The notes under the pieces were generated by a model. It made no database searches. It saw only the letters and a list, made by a program, of their open reading frames with translations, and was not told the origin of the DNA. The position numbers were made by a program, and so were the translations under genes. From Atrina japonica (taxonomy: Eukaryota; Mollusca; Bivalvia; Pterioida; Pinnidae), in assembly GCA_030159075.1 (NCBI GenBank), contig BROG01000250.1:558001-622000 (forward strand): a DNA stretch of 64,000 nt, in the 5' to 3' direction. The stretch's first letter is position 1. Each line of letters starts with the position of its first letter. This document shows, piece by piece, positions 12,249-24,177 of the stretch.

Positions 12249-12483
12249 TCTGATTCACGTAACTTGGCAGGGTGGAGTAACCTTTTGGTTATCATATAGA
12301 TGAGTGTTTTCGGTTATGACAATGTTCAAGGGGAAATGTTTTATTTGTCACTGGATATGTGATGGTATGATGACAAGTAGGAATGATAACTGTACAGTGT
12401 AATTTGGCTTTATTACCTAAAATTTCAAAACCCATCCAGTTCAAGAAAGGACTGCACCCTGTCCACAGGTTATATGGATTTTA
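12249..12483. mobile_element. MITE, 'AACTTGGNNGGGTGGAGT' family, copy 1
   Basis: It begins CTGATTCACGTAACTTGGCA then GGGTGGAGTAACC and ends CCTGTCCACAGGTTATATGG. The same order with clearer inverted ends occurs at 17505-17718. Shared interior: TTGCCTAAAATTT-like and GTTATGNCAA blocks. Confidence 0.7.
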
Positions 12484-12534
12484 CTCTATATAGTACATGT
12501 ACTGAAGTTTGTTGGCATTATGTAAAAGCTGACT

Positions 12535-14155
12535 TAGGAGGCATGATGTATATATGTGCTATCTTTACTTCACATGATTCATGCTCTAACTTGGTGTGGT
12601 ATTATGTATGTGCTGACTTCATTTAGCATGATGCATTAATTGACTTGCGTTGGCATGATGACTCCAGTTGGCAAGATATATGCTGACCTCAATTATCACC
12701 ATATATGTGCTGACATTACTTGGCATGATGCATGTGCTGATTCTAGTTGGCATATTTATGATTACTGAAATTGACATGATATATGTACCAACTTAAGTTG
12801 GCAGATGTATGCTGATTGACTTTAGTTGGCATTTGAGTGTTGACTTAAGTTGGCATTTGTGTGTTGACATATTAAGATTACTTCAGTTGACATAAGTGCT
12901 ATATTTAGTTGACACAACGTACTTACATGACTTATATGCTGACATCAGTTCAAATGACTTATGTTCTGACTTCAGTTTATATGACATGTGCTGATATTAG
13001 TTCATATGACTTATGTGCTAACTTACTTGACATGACATGTGCTGACTTCAGTTCACATGACTTATATGCTGACTTCCGTTCACATGACTTATGTTCTGAA
13101 TTCAGTTCACATGACATGTGTTGACATCAGTTCATATGACTTATGTGCAAACTTTACTTGACATGACTTATGTGCTAACTTTACTTGACATGACATATAT
13201 GCTGACTTCAGTTCACATGACTTATGTGCTGACTTCAGTTCAAATGACCTATGTGCTGACTTCAGTTCACATGACCTATGTGCTGACATCAGTTCATAAG
13301 ACTTATGTGCTAACTTTACTTGACATGACCAATGTGCTGACTCCAGTTCATATGACCTATGTGCTGACTTTAGTTCATATGACCTATGTGCTGACTTCTG
13401 TTCATATGACCTATGTGCTGACATCAGTTCATATGAATTATGTGCTAACTTTACTTGACATGACCAATGTGCTGACTTCAGTTCACATGACTTATGTGCT
13501 GATTTCAGTTCATATGACATATCAGAGTTTTTGAAATTCATCGGTCTTATCAGAAAAACTGGTAAATTTTACAAAAGTCTGGTGAAATCTATCTAATAAC
13601 TGGTCCAAATGATCAGTAATTTTCCATTTCTTTTTAATTGTGTATATATACAGACAGTAAATTTCCTTTGACCAGTGAAATTCCTTTATTCCCTGGTCCG
13701 GTTGACCAGTAAATTTTTTTTTCAAAACATCTTACATATGTGCTGACTTTAGTTCATATGACATGTGCTGACTTCAGTTCACATGACTTATGTGCTAACT
13801 TTAGTTCACATGACCTATGTGCTGACTTTAGTTCATATGACTTATGTGCTAACTTTAGTTCACATGACTTATGTGCTAACTTTACTTGACATGACCTATG
13901 TGCTGACTTTAGTTCATATGACTTATGTGCTAACTTTACTTGACATGACCTATGTGCTGACTTTAGTTCATATGACTTATGTGCTAACTTTACTTGACAT
14001 GACCTATGTGCTGACTTTAGTTCATATGACTTATGTGCTAACTTTACTTGACATGACCTATGTGCTGACTTTAGTTCACATGACTTATGTGCTGACTTTA
14101 GTTCACATGACCTATGTGCTGACTTTAGTTCACATGACTTATGTGCTAACTTTTT
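12535..14155. repeat. Minisatellite, 27 bp unit, interrupted by a 200 bp insert
   Basis: Unit TATGTGCTGACTTCAGTTCA + CATGACT. It starts degenerate (12535-12900), becomes regular from about 12960, is interrupted at 13535-13730 by unrelated sequence rich in GACCAGTAAATT, then resumes to 14150. The 27 bp period gives a stop-free 9-residue repeat on both strands, not a gene. Confidence 0.94.
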
Positions 14156-14634
14156 TCCACCGTATCAAAAGTACTTGATACTTCACTATACAAAGTACTG
14201 TATACCTAGGAATTTTCACCTTTGCTTATTATTTCTCCTGGCTATTTTTGCCGTTTTCTAACATATTCACCCATATTAAATTTCGCCCGAAACCACCATT
14301 GTCTCATGGAGGACATGTATGACCATGCTTCAGTTTTTAGCTTGAAAATTTTGCTTTCATTTTAAATTTGCCCTCTCATCTAAGGGCAAAACTTTAACAG
14401 CAGTGAAAATTTCCATGTGTATACTGTATATGTTAAGTTGTCAGAATATTTCATGTGGACGTTGTCAGAATATTTCATGTGGACGTTTCAATAGTGTAAG
14501 CTGTCATTATCATCTGTAGCCGACATATTACGTTATCATAAACATAAAGACTTCTGTTTTTTGTAATGTTTCTTTGAATCACAGACATATAAATTGTGTA
14601 GGTATTAATATATGTCAATTTGACAATATTTTAG

Positions 14635-14661
14635 CTACTAAAAAAGAAGATGAGCAACGTG
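14635..14661 (+). CDS. Possible 27 bp micro-exon (phase 1-1)
   Basis: Acceptor ATTTTAG|CT follows a T-rich stretch and the donor is CGTG|GTGGGT. Read in phase 1 it encodes A-TKKEDEQRG. It fits between the exons at 11655 and 17944 without a frame shift, and its charged composition resembles the linker. It is short, with a modest donor and no conserved motif, so it may be chance. Confidence 0.25.
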
Positions 14662-14789
14662 GTGGGTATAGCAGTTCACTGTGTTTCTGTCTCTCTCCTC
14701 TAATATGTCTATTATCAGAAGTGTTTAATGTCTGTCTTTGCTTTGTATATGTACACATGGAGTTGTGATGTGTTTCAGTAAATGCTAGT

Positions 14790-14935
14790 GAAGTGTGTCA
14801 TTATATCTCAAAGATATCCAGGAAGTAATTGTGTCATTATATCTTGGAGATATATCCAGGAAGTAAGTGTTATTGTATCTCTAGATATCTAGGAAGTACA
14901 TGTAAGTATGTCATTATTTCGTGGAGATATACTGT
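14790..14935. repeat. Short tandem repeat, about 45 bp unit, 4 copies
   Basis: Copies of GTGTCATTATATCTNNNAGATATCCAGGAAGTAA with small gaps. Intronic. Confidence 0.7.
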
Positions 14936-15036
14936 GTTCCTGTGTTGGAGTTACATGTGATATAAATGTTTGTTGGCAAAGCTCTGTCACACAATCATTG
15001 CAACATCTTAAATGGGAAGAAATAGTTTTTGTCTTA

Positions 15037-15217
15037 TACAGGGAAATTTCGCTATTAAGACCACCTTTCTGACTGACTTAAACTGGTCTTATTAGTCAGG
15101 TGGTCTCTTGAGTAAGGTTCTGTGCTTATTTAATTATTTATTAATAGACTCGAAAGTTATGGTCTGACATGCAAGGTGGTCTCCTGCGAGGTGGTCTATT
15201 GGCGAGGTTCCACTGTA
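15037..15217. mobile_element. Short foldback element, TACAG...CTGTA family
   Basis: Ends TACAGGGAAATTTCGC and GCGAGGTTCCACTGTA are inverted. The interior is built of GGTGGTCTC and ACTGGTCTT blocks. It belongs with copies at 18704, 25706, 26948 and 48199. Confidence 0.7.
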
Positions 15218-15424
15218 TATTGAGATACACATGAAATGTGTGGTGCTGAACACTGGAAACCTCTCTGTCTCTCATCTTTGGTAAATACCATATCTTAAAT
15301 AACAAGAAAAAGGTGTTCCAAATACACATTGAGTTACATGTGCAAGCCCAAACATGGGAAATCTTTTCTATCCTATCTCTAGATAGCAATAACTAGTTGT
15401 TTTTAATACATATTGTAAAATGTA

Positions 15425-15655
15425 TGGTGGCCTACGTGGGTCAGTAATTAGAGCATTGCACTTTAAACCATGAAGTCCCTCACCTCATGTCAGTGCAGGT
15501 TTGATCCCCACTGGACCCTAAGCTGATTTTATGAGAATGTTAGCCAGTTGAGCAAAGGCCAGTGGGTTTCTTCCAGGGTACATTGTAACATGGTTCTCTC
15601 CTCCACCATTAAAACAGAAAAATTGTTGAGACAGGCATTAAACACCATGTAAACA
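15425..15655 (+). mobile_element. SINE family 2, most complete copy
   Basis: The tRNA-like head has A box GTGGGTCAGTAATTAGAGCA and B-box-like GGTTTGATCCCC. The body runs CTAAGCTGATTTTATGAGAA, GGCCAGTGGGTTTCTTCC, CTCTCCTCCACCATTAAAA, AAAAATTGTTGAG and a GGCATTAAAC end. It defines the family used to call the fragments at 1332, 24178, 28745, 40085 and 55685. The CTCTCCTCCACCATTAAAA block resembles the 30-31 kb satellite unit. Confidence 0.8.
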
Positions 15656-15659
15656 AAAT

Positions 15660-16855
15660 AAAAACAAAAAACTATATATTTGAATAATATTAATAATATT
15701 TATAGTAATGATATCTCAGGGGAGTTAACTTATGACCAATATTCTTTAAATTTTGCCAGAGTTATGGGACTTCAAATTCTTCATCAATTACTTATTGTAC
15801 CTCTCAGGGATGTTGTGTTTCTTCTTTTTGTGAATTTCGTGACATGGTTTTACAAAGGTGTGCCTTTCTGATTTTTCAAAGAATAATGATAAATTTTTTT
15901 TTATTTTTTTTTGCATTTAGGTTTAATTAATCTTTTAAGGTGTTTTCCATGATTTGTGAAATATTTGTCTGCTTTATTGGTCTGGAAGAAGTGAGTGTTT
16001 GCTTTTGACATCTTGTGTCTAAAACAGAATGTACACTTATTAATCCATATATTGATGGCTTCTCTTTTTTCTGGAGGTGTGTGTGTTTTTGTATGTTTAC
16101 CAACTACATGATAGCTTTCTATGTTGACAATTTCCAATCATTACTAATTTTAAAACTCTTTCCCAACACCTGTAAAGTAAGTCACATGCAAAGAAACTGA
16201 TCATCAAAACAACTTGAATTTGAGAAAGTAACCAGGGTTTTTTCATGGTTCTATGTAGGTCTGGTATAGGGCCTCATTCCAAAGGGCAAAATTTAATTCC
16301 TAATAGAAAATACCACCTCTGTGAGAAAAAGTATATCTTCTGTAATTAATTCAAAAGATAAAAAAAAACAAAAACAAATGTAGTTGAATTATTTTCAGCT
16401 AATAAAACACAAAGTCAACTTTGTAAATATGTATAAGCACTAAAACATCTAAGAAACTATATCTTGATATCTAATGCTGTCAGTTTTTTTCTAATGTGTG
16501 AAAAAATGTCACGGAATTCTCAGTTGGAAAGGTACGGGTCCCTGTTTATGGAGGATAGAAAAACCTGGTAACAACGGCACAACTAATGTCACAGTCACAT
16601 ACACGTAGTAATTTAACACAATCACAACACCATCTTGACAGTAAATTAGATTATAACACTTACTTGTGGTCTATTGGAGTGTTGAGTTCATTATGCACAT
16701 GTAATCCATTCATATGCTTACACAAAGTGTAGTCTGTTTATTGACAGTATTGATTTGTTTATATGGTTTGTTTAGATGTTGTTTTGTATTCTATAAAGAT
16801 GTTTTCCTTCTTGTATGGGAACATCATTATAAACTATAGGTGATACAATTGTATA
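15660..16855. other. Intronic stretch, nothing recognised
   Basis: AT-rich, with short open frames on both strands that show no conserved motif and no paired splice sites in phase with the gene. Confidence 0.5.
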
Positions 16856-16856
16856 T

Positions 16857-17500
16857 AAGATAAACAGCTATCATAGTTAATAAAATGATATCAACAGCTT
16901 TATACTGTAGGTAATATATAAAGATATCAACAACTATCATAGGTGTTATATAATGATATGAGCTATATAGGTGATAAATTATAATATCAACAGCTATATA
17001 GATGATATTTAATTATATCAACAGCTATATAGATGATATTTGATTATATCAACAGCTATCATAGGTGTTATATAATGATATCAGCTATATAGGTGATAAA
17101 TTATAATATCAACAGCTATATAGATGATATTTAATTATATCAACAGCTATATAGATGATATTTAATGATATCAACAGCTATCATAGGTGTTATATAATGA
17201 TATCAGCTATATAGGTGATAAATTATAATATCAACAGCTATATAGATGATATTTAATTATATCAACAGCTATATAGATGATATTTAATTATATCAACAGC
17301 TATATAGATGATATTTAATGATATCAACAGCTATCATAGGTGTTATATAATGATATCAGCTATATAGGTGATATATTATAATATCAACAGCTATATAGGT
17401 GATATATAATGAAATCAACAGCTATTATAGGTGTTATATAATGATATCAACAGCTATATATCTGATATATAATATCAACTGCTATCACATATATTGATAT
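16857..17500. repeat. Minisatellite with higher-order structure (about 120-150 bp)
   Basis: The basic unit is ATATCAACAGCTATATAGAT + GATATTTAATT. Every third or fourth unit is replaced by TCATAGGTGTTATATAATGA, giving a larger repeating block seen at about 17054, 17181 and 17333. Confidence 0.9.
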
Positions 17501-17504
17501 ATTT

Positions 17505-17718
17505 CCTGATTCACATAACTTGGTGAGGTGGAGTAACCTTTTGATTATCATGGATGATTCTACTCACAATTTTAGTTATGGCAAGCTGCTCGGGAAACTT
17601 TTTATTCCTCACTTGAATACACTTGGTGTATTTCAATGTTATGCTTTATTGCCTAAAATTTAAACTCTTCCAGGTCAAAAAGGGTTGACGAGACTCCACC
17701 CCACCAGGTTCTATGGAT
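17505..17718. mobile_element. MITE, 'AACTTGGTGAGGTGGAGT' family, copy 2
   Basis: The left arm AACTTGGTGAGGTGGAGT and the right arm ACTCCACCCCACCAGGTTCT are inverted complements with one small gap. The interior parallels 12249-12483. It lies about 225 bp upstream of the exon at 17944. Confidence 0.8.
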
Positions 17719-17943
17719 TTATTACAGCATCCATTGCTGTTATAAGAAATTCACTTTGCAACAATAAAATCATTTTGGTTGTAAAAGATCAATGTATATA
17801 CATATAAGGGTATTTAAGCTCAATTAATTTTTTTTGCTTCATAGCATGAAATTTGCATATGATTGTATATATATATATTTAAGCTTGGCTCAAATTCGAG
17901 TTCATACAGCAAAATATACAAGTTGAGCTTTGTTCTGTTACAG

Positions 17944-18051
17944 AGGAAGAACGGGAACAACCACCATTAATCCGGTCGTCTTCCATAGACCTTGTTACCA
18001 GTGGCGACGAATATGCTGATGCCATGTCAACAATATCTGAGGAATATACAG
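17944..18051 (+). CDS. PITPNM: PITPNM exon w4, 3' end repeated in the intron
   Basis: Acceptor CTGTTACAG|AG, donor ACAG|GTAGAT, 108 bp, phase 1-1. It encodes EEEREQPPLIRSSSIDLV then TSGDEYADAMSTISEEYT. RSSSIDLV is a plausible basophilic-kinase/14-3-3 type site (inference). The last codons (ISEEYT) and the donor are the first copy of the 36 bp array that follows, so the real 3' end of this exon could be any of about 17 equivalent donors, all in frame. Confidence 0.82.
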
Positions 18052-18690
18052 GTAGATATTTGTCTTTGATATCTGAGGAGTATACAGGTAGATATTTATC
18101 TTTTATATCTGAGGTATATACAGGTAAATATTTATCTTTTATATCTGAGGAATATACAGGTAGATATTTATCTTTTATATCTGAGGTATATACAGGTAAA
18201 TATTTATCTTTGATATCTGAGGAATATACAGGTAGATATTTATCTTTTATATCTGAAGAATATACAGGTAGATATTTATCTTTGATATCTGAGGAATATA
18301 CAGGTAGATATTTATCTTTGATATATGAGGAATTTACAGGTAGATATTTATCTTTAATATCTGAAGAATATACAGGTAGATATTTATCTTTGATATCTGA
18401 GGAATATACAGGTAGATACATGTATTTATCTTTGATATTTGAGGAATATACAGGTAGATATTTATCTTTGATATATGAGGAATTTACAGGTAGATATTTA
18501 TCTTTTATATCTGAAGAATATACAGGTAGATATTTATCTTTGATATCTGAGGAATATACAGGTAGATACATGTATTTATCTTTGATATTTGAGGAATATA
18601 CAGGTAGATATTTATCTTTGATATATGAGGAATTTACAGGTAGATATTTATCTTTGATATCTGAAGAAATTCGACAGTATTTGTTTATTA
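18028..18690 (+). repeat. Exon-intron junction minisatellite: 36 bp unit with a 5' splice site
   Basis: Unit ATCTGAGGAATATACAG|GTAGATATTTATCTTTGAT (bar marks the donor). About 17 copies of ACAG|GTA(G/A)AT are seen, including the exon's own. Most units are 36 bp, and two carry a 6 bp addition (GTAGATACATG...). Every unit is stop-free in the exon frame and would add about 12 residues (GRYLSLISEEYT). Decay increases at the 3' end (18655-18690). Confidence 0.95.
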
Positions 18691-18703
18691 TATCAGAGGC
18701 ATA

Positions 18704-18873
18704 TACAGTAAAACTTTATGTAACAACATCCTTAGGGACACCAGAAAACCGGTCTTTATAGGGAGGTAGTCTTTGATTTGTACATAAATGATACTATTTT
18801 GGACAGCAGAAGACAGTCTTTGTGTCTAGGTGGTCGTTATAAATAGGTGGTCACTAAAACAGGTTTTACTGTA
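18704..18873. mobile_element. Short foldback element, TACAG...CTGTA family
   Basis: Ends TACAGTAAAACTTTATG and AAACAGGTTTTACTGTA are inverted. It directly abuts the last degenerate unit of the junction minisatellite, as if inserted at the TA of its ATATACAG motif. Confidence 0.78.
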
Positions 18874-18879
18874 CATGTT

Positions 18880-20220
18880 AATTTTTGACAGTATTACAAT
18901 TCACTTGTTACTTGCTGTTTACCTAATATCCTATCTCTCTTTTTTTATCACTGACTCTCAGCCATATATCTAATAAGTGGAAGCTTTTGGCAGCCGTTAG
19001 CAAAATAAATTTGTTCTCCTGAGTTTAAAAAAGCTTAATAGAAATGTTGTTTATTTTCCCCAAATTTAAACCAGCTTTAGCCAGAGACAGATGGATGGTT
19101 ATTTTGCATTCTCCTAATCTCACGATGTTGTCATTCTTGGTATTCATTAAGATGTCTTTGATTTTGTTTTGTTTTGGGTCAGGGTTATCAATATTTATTT
19201 TGGTGGGGGTGGGTTTACATTATTCGTGTTACTGTTTGGTTATTCATTATTTGTGTTCAGTTGTAGAACTAGACAAATGTCTTACAATAATCTGTCTAAA
19301 TGAAAGGTTACTGTTGAAAGTATATTTATATGAGGATCTCGGTCCTTTACACGCTTGGTCTATCAGCAATCTTTGACTCAGTCGGCCAATTTTTGTGTTT
19401 TATATTTACTTTTAAAATATACTTTTATTGAAAAACACATGTTTTATGTAAAACATGGGATTTCAAAGCTATTTTGAATACCTGAAATTCGGATGAATAT
19501 ATGAATAAAAATGTCAATGAATGCAGAGGGTAATAAGAATAGAATATATATTAACAGCAAATAGCACGTGCTTATCAAACACTCTTTGATCTTCGTAAAA
19601 GAATATTGAAAGTTAATTTGCAATGCTCAAAGTAATGACAGACAAACAATAACTGATATTACGGGTTATGTTTGGCAAGATTGTTGCAACTGTATGCATG
19701 CATTTGTTATTCTAACCACCAGATGGTCTCTTTGGGATAAATATGAGATAAAATATAAAATATTACATAAAATGTGCATGTAAATTTTTTCATGTACGAC
19801 AGCTCGTATCGCTTTAAGTAGAACCCGTCTTAAGAGACCAATGTCATGAAATACCATTTGTCTTGAGAGAACACATTCTGAAAATGACTCAGTTAAATAT
19901 CTGTGTAAATAAAACCTCTGAGAGACCACCTGTCTTAAGAGACCACATTTTGGTGGCAGACAAGGGTGGTCCCTTAAGACAGAGTATCAGGGTTGATACA
20001 GGGTATCACATCCTTAAATTGTTTGTCAAAAATAACTGTTATGATGAATAATTTACCTGGGCATGCTAAACTGTTGCAATTTTCCAAAATAGGCCATTGT
20101 CAATGAATATCCCCATTGGAAGCTTTGAATAACACAATGGTATATTCCCTTGGATAATTTTATAATTTATTCAGATTTGATGATCAAGATTAAAAATCAA
20201 ATATTTTACACTTAACAGTC
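18880..20220. other. Intronic stretch with a decayed foldback, no gene seen
   Basis: Around 19790-19995 GTCTTAAGAGACCA-type blocks recur in both orientations, as in the interior of the TACAG...CTGTA family. The open frames at 19044-19376 and 19666-19929 carry no recognisable motif or matching splice phase. Confidence 0.45.
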
Positions 20221-20222
20221 AT

Positions 20223-20670
20223 GTGACAGTATTGTACAGTTTACAAGTCAGGTTATATGTTGTATATGTTTTTAACTATGGACAGTATTGTACAGTTTAC
20301 AAGTCAGGTTGTATGTTGTATATGTTTTTAACTGTGGACAGTATTGTACAGTTTACAAGTCAGGTTATATATGTTTTTAACTATGGACAGTTTTGTACAG
20401 TTTACAAGTATGTTGGACATGTTTTGTACAGTTTACAAGTCAGGTTATATGTTGTATATACTGTTTTTACAGTTTACTATGTTTTTAACTATGGACAGTA
20501 TTGTACAGTTTACAAGTCAGTATATGTTGTATGTTTGTATATGTTGTATATGTTTTTAACTGTCAAACGTTTTTTTAAGTTTACAGTGAGGTATGTTGTA
20601 TATATTTTTAACGGTTGAACAGTTTTGTACAGTATACATGTTAGGTTTTATGTTGTATATTTTTTTTAAC
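20223..20670. repeat. Minisatellite, about 56 bp unit, 8 copies
   Basis: Unit pieces GTACAGTTTACAAGTCAGGT, TATATGTTGTATATG and TTTTTAACTATGGACAGTATT. It ends about 85 bp before the acceptor at 20755. Later copies are shortened and rearranged. Confidence 0.92.
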
Positions 20671-20754
20671 TGTCAGAGAGTTTTGTCAGTTTATATATTG
20701 TAAATGTTTTTATTAAATTGATTTTTTCATTCTGTCTGTCAATTCATGTTTCAG

Positions 20755-20880
20755 ATACTCCTCTAGAGAGAAAGTTAGAGCAGTTCCGTCAGCACTACAG
20801 TATAGATCATGGGAAAGAATCCTCGCCTCCACCATCAGCGGGATGTAAATCGAGTATTCTGTTTCTTGTCGTTCATGGAG
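20755..20880 (+). CDS. PITPNM: PITPNM exon w5: start of the lipase-like/DDHD module
   Basis: Acceptor CATGTTTCAG|AT, donor GGAG|GTAATA, 126 bp, phase 1-1. It encodes DTPLERKLEQFRQHYSID then a Pro/Ser stretch and SSILFLVVHGG. The hydrophobic strand ending HGG, continued by GNILD in the next exon, is the conserved first beta-strand and 'HGGNILD' box of the PITPNM lipase-like fold. This is strong family support. Confidence 0.93.
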
Positions 20881-20926
20881 GTAATAAATTGACGATGAAT
20901 TGCTACTGTTTTTCAGACACTTAAAT

Positions 20927-21010
20927 CATCAAGCCCTGAAAAACAACGGACTCTTCTCTAAATCAATGACTTAGACCAGTCCAAATGTGTCTGTAGGGGT
21001 TATTGGGTTA
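20927..21010. mobile_element. Tiny inverted-repeat element, about 85 bp, 'ACTTAGACCAGTCCAAATGT' family
   Basis: The core TCAATGACTTAGACCAGTCC + AAATGTG is bounded by inverted-like ends (CATCAAGCCCTGAAAA / GGGGTTATTGGGTTAA). Relatives occur at 22535, 32342, 47712, 52797 and 53500 in both orientations. Confidence 0.6.
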
Positions 21011-21099
21011 ATAATGTTTAATATGCTGAACATACCTGTATACTGTACTTTCCAAAAAAAAATATTTGACTATGTAGAGATAGACTTTTGTCTCTGTAA

Positions 21100-22065
21100 G
21101 AATTGTACTGGAAATGTTTAGTATACCTAGTATATACTGTCCAAAGACAAGCATAGATAAACTGTAAGAATTGTACTGGAGATGTTTAGTATACCTAGCT
21201 TACACTGTCCAAAGACAAGCATAGATAAACTGTAAGAATTGTACTGGAGATGTTTAGTATACCTAGCATATACTGTCCAAAGACAAGCATAGATAAAGTG
21301 TAAGAATTGTACTGGAGATGTTTAGTATACCTAGCTTACACTGTCCAAAGACAAGCATAGATAAACTGTAAGAATTGTAAGTGTGAATTGTAAGATGTTT
21401 AGTATACCTAGTATATATACTGTCCAAAGACAAGCATAGATAAAGTGTAAGAATTGTACTGAGATGATGTTTAGTATACCTAGCTTACACTGTCCAAAGA
21501 CAAGCATAGATAAACTGTAAGAATTGTACTGGAGATGTTTAGTATACCTAGCATATACTGTCCAAAGACAAGCATAGATAAACTGTAAGAATTGTACTGG
21601 AGATGTTTAGTATACCTAGCATATACTGTCCAAAGACAAGCATAGATAAAGTGTAAGAATTGTACTGGAGATGTTTAGTATACCTAGCATATACTGTCCA
21701 AAGACAAGCATAGATAAAGTGTAAGAATTGTACTGGAGATGTTTAGTATACCTAGCATATACTGTCCAAAGACAAGCATAGATAAACTGTAAGAATTGTA
21801 CTGGAGATGTTTAGTATACCTAGCATATACTGTCCAAAGACAAGCATAGATAAACTGTAAGAATTGTACTGGAGATGTTTAGTATACCTAGCATATACTG
21901 TCCAAAGACAAGCATAGATAAACTGTAAGAATTGTACTGGAGATGTTTAGTATATACCTCCAAAGTATATACTGTCCAAAGACAAGCATAGATAAAGTGT
22001 AAGAATTGTACTGGAGATGTTTAGTATACCTAGCATATACTGTCCAAATACAAGTATAGATAAGC
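21100..22065. repeat. Minisatellite, 68 bp unit, about 14 copies
   Basis: Unit GTTTAGTATACCTAGCATAT + ACTGTCCAAAGACAAGCATA + GATAAACTGTAAGAATTGTA + CTGGAGAT. Copies are very homogeneous, with AGCTTACAC and GATAAAGTG variants. One unit (21370-21410) has a local rearrangement. Confidence 0.96.
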
Positions 22066-24170
22066 TGTGGTTGCACATATATGTTATATAGAAAGACTTA
22101 TGATAATTGACTTCTTTAGGGATTTTAGTGGTCATGCTTAGTGTGTCTAACACAAGAAAAGCATACATAAGTTATATACATGTAGATAGACGTATGATAT
22201 ATGACTTCTTTAGGGATTGGAGTGGCAATGTTTAATATGCCTGACAGATACTCCCCAAATACACGGTATATACACTGTAGATCAATACAGTATGTGTTAT
22301 ATATGTAGTGTCCATATTATGTATACATTCCCTGTAGGCTGTAATCTAAACCTGAAATTGGATTTTTATCTATCACACTGTGAGATTAATGGTATTGAGA
22401 AATATCAAGTGTCAAATGGCTGACTGAATCATAATTTGATAATTTGTTTAGCTTCTAGCCAACTTGAATTATGGATGTATATGCTAAAATATAAACAGAA
22501 TATATCAAGCCAGGACTCTTTTGTGAGAATACAAGGTATTAACTCTCACACCCAAATAATTAAATGGTATGCCGATTTCTATTGTATTGGACCAGTCTAT
22601 TATGGCTGGTAGGGGTGAAAGGGTAAATGACATTATGTTAATGTATTGTGTTATAAAAGTTCAATATTTTGGTGGGGGTGTGTTTGAAATACTGGTTTTT
22701 TTGGTGGTCTGAATTTCATAAATATTTGAAAACATGGGTTATGTTTGTTTGAATGGTGTTGTACACCACTCAACAATTTGTGTCCACTATGACGAGGTCG
22801 CAAAAACAAGACATAGGCGTAGCTTTGGTGATGGCATCAAACTTTGCGTTTAGTTCCATCTTAAGTTTAAGTTTTAGTTACCGGCTTGCTATTCACTTAA
22901 TATTTGTGCTAGGTGGTGATATTTGTCCAGTATGTTCCTTGGGGGTCTAACATTGATGTTGTGAAGTTTAATTGGGAATATTTTTGTTTTTTATTTTTTA
23001 ATTTTTAACATTTTTGGACATTTGGTTTTTCGCAAAAATTTGTTCTGTTCAGATCAATATTAAGTTTTTGATACAGACTTGCTGTTCAGTTGATATTGGT
23101 GCTAGCTTGATTATATTGGTCTTGATGTTCCTGGGGGTCTAGCATTGATGTTGTTGTTTTGAATTTTTGAATGTTTTTAAACTTACTACTTTTTGGAAAA
23201 TTTTGCTGTGTTCAGATCAATGATTAAGTTTTCATTCGGGTCTTGGCCCTTAGTTAATGATGGTGTCAGGTTGCTGATAATTCGGAAGGATGTTCCATTA
23301 GGGTAGAGCATCAGTGCTAATTGATGTGCTTTTGGGGGTATATACCCCACCCCCTTAAATTAATTTTTTTATGTATTTCTTGAAAACCACGCCAACCCCT
23401 AAACCATATATATTCTTGTTTGTTATGGGTAGACACATTCATTGGTGTATTATGGGGTCCTTATGGGTCCTGCCCAACACCCCTGGCATTTATATTTTTA
23501 ATTATAACATTAAAGACATTCACAGTCCCACCTTTAAACCATGTATATTATTGATTGTTAGGGGGAAACACATTCAATGGTGTATGGGGGTCCTGCACCA
23601 TCCCTTGGAATATATATTTTTACTTTGAACTTGAAAAACGTGCACATCCACAATCTTTAACTTATTAATAATTAGTGCAACAAGCATAATTTGCTACGTT
23701 TAATATCAAAGCAGGGTCTGGTGAGATGACCCAGTTGTACCCAGGAAAGAGAGCACGGGTCTTCCACAAATAAACTAGTCAACTTTCTCTCAAAATCAGC
23801 TTATGTTCTAGTGGGGATCCACCTCTTGCTGACTAGAGGTGAGAGAGGTCATGGTGAACACAGGTCATAAAGTTAATATCAAGTAAACATTAGTAAGAAG
23901 AAACAGATATGTATTATTTGACCTTGGGTTCACGAAGTAGGCTGACGTACACATACATCTTATGTATCATTTTTGTGATTGATTTTTGCACCAGTATTAC
24001 ACCAGTGGGCCCCCGTGATCTTGTTAAGTTGCTGTTTGTTAAGTCATGAACTTTCTCAACTGTTGTTCACAAAAATCAATATAAGCTGTGACTTTTCTAG
24101 AGGAGAACTTATATACTGTATGAGGTGACTTTTGTTTTGTGAGAGAAAAATTTCCATGTAAATTTGCAAA
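22066..24170. other. Intronic stretch with old duplications, no gene seen
   Basis: A roughly 190 bp segment recurs three times between 22770 and 23310 (marked by GTTCAGATCAATATTAAGTT and CTGGGGGTCTAGCATTGATG). A 130 bp segment is duplicated at 23370-23625 (CTAAACCATATATATTCTTG / TTTAAACCATGTATATTATT). A member of the 85 bp inverted-repeat family lies at about 22535-22630. The open frames here show no motif. Confidence 0.55.
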
Positions 24171-24177
24171 GCAACAG

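Noticed and set aside
17879..18571. Minus-strand frame of 230 codons with KDKYLPVYSSDI repeats
   Set aside because: Shadow of the 36 bp junction minisatellite. The sense strand explains the sequence through the exon and its donor.
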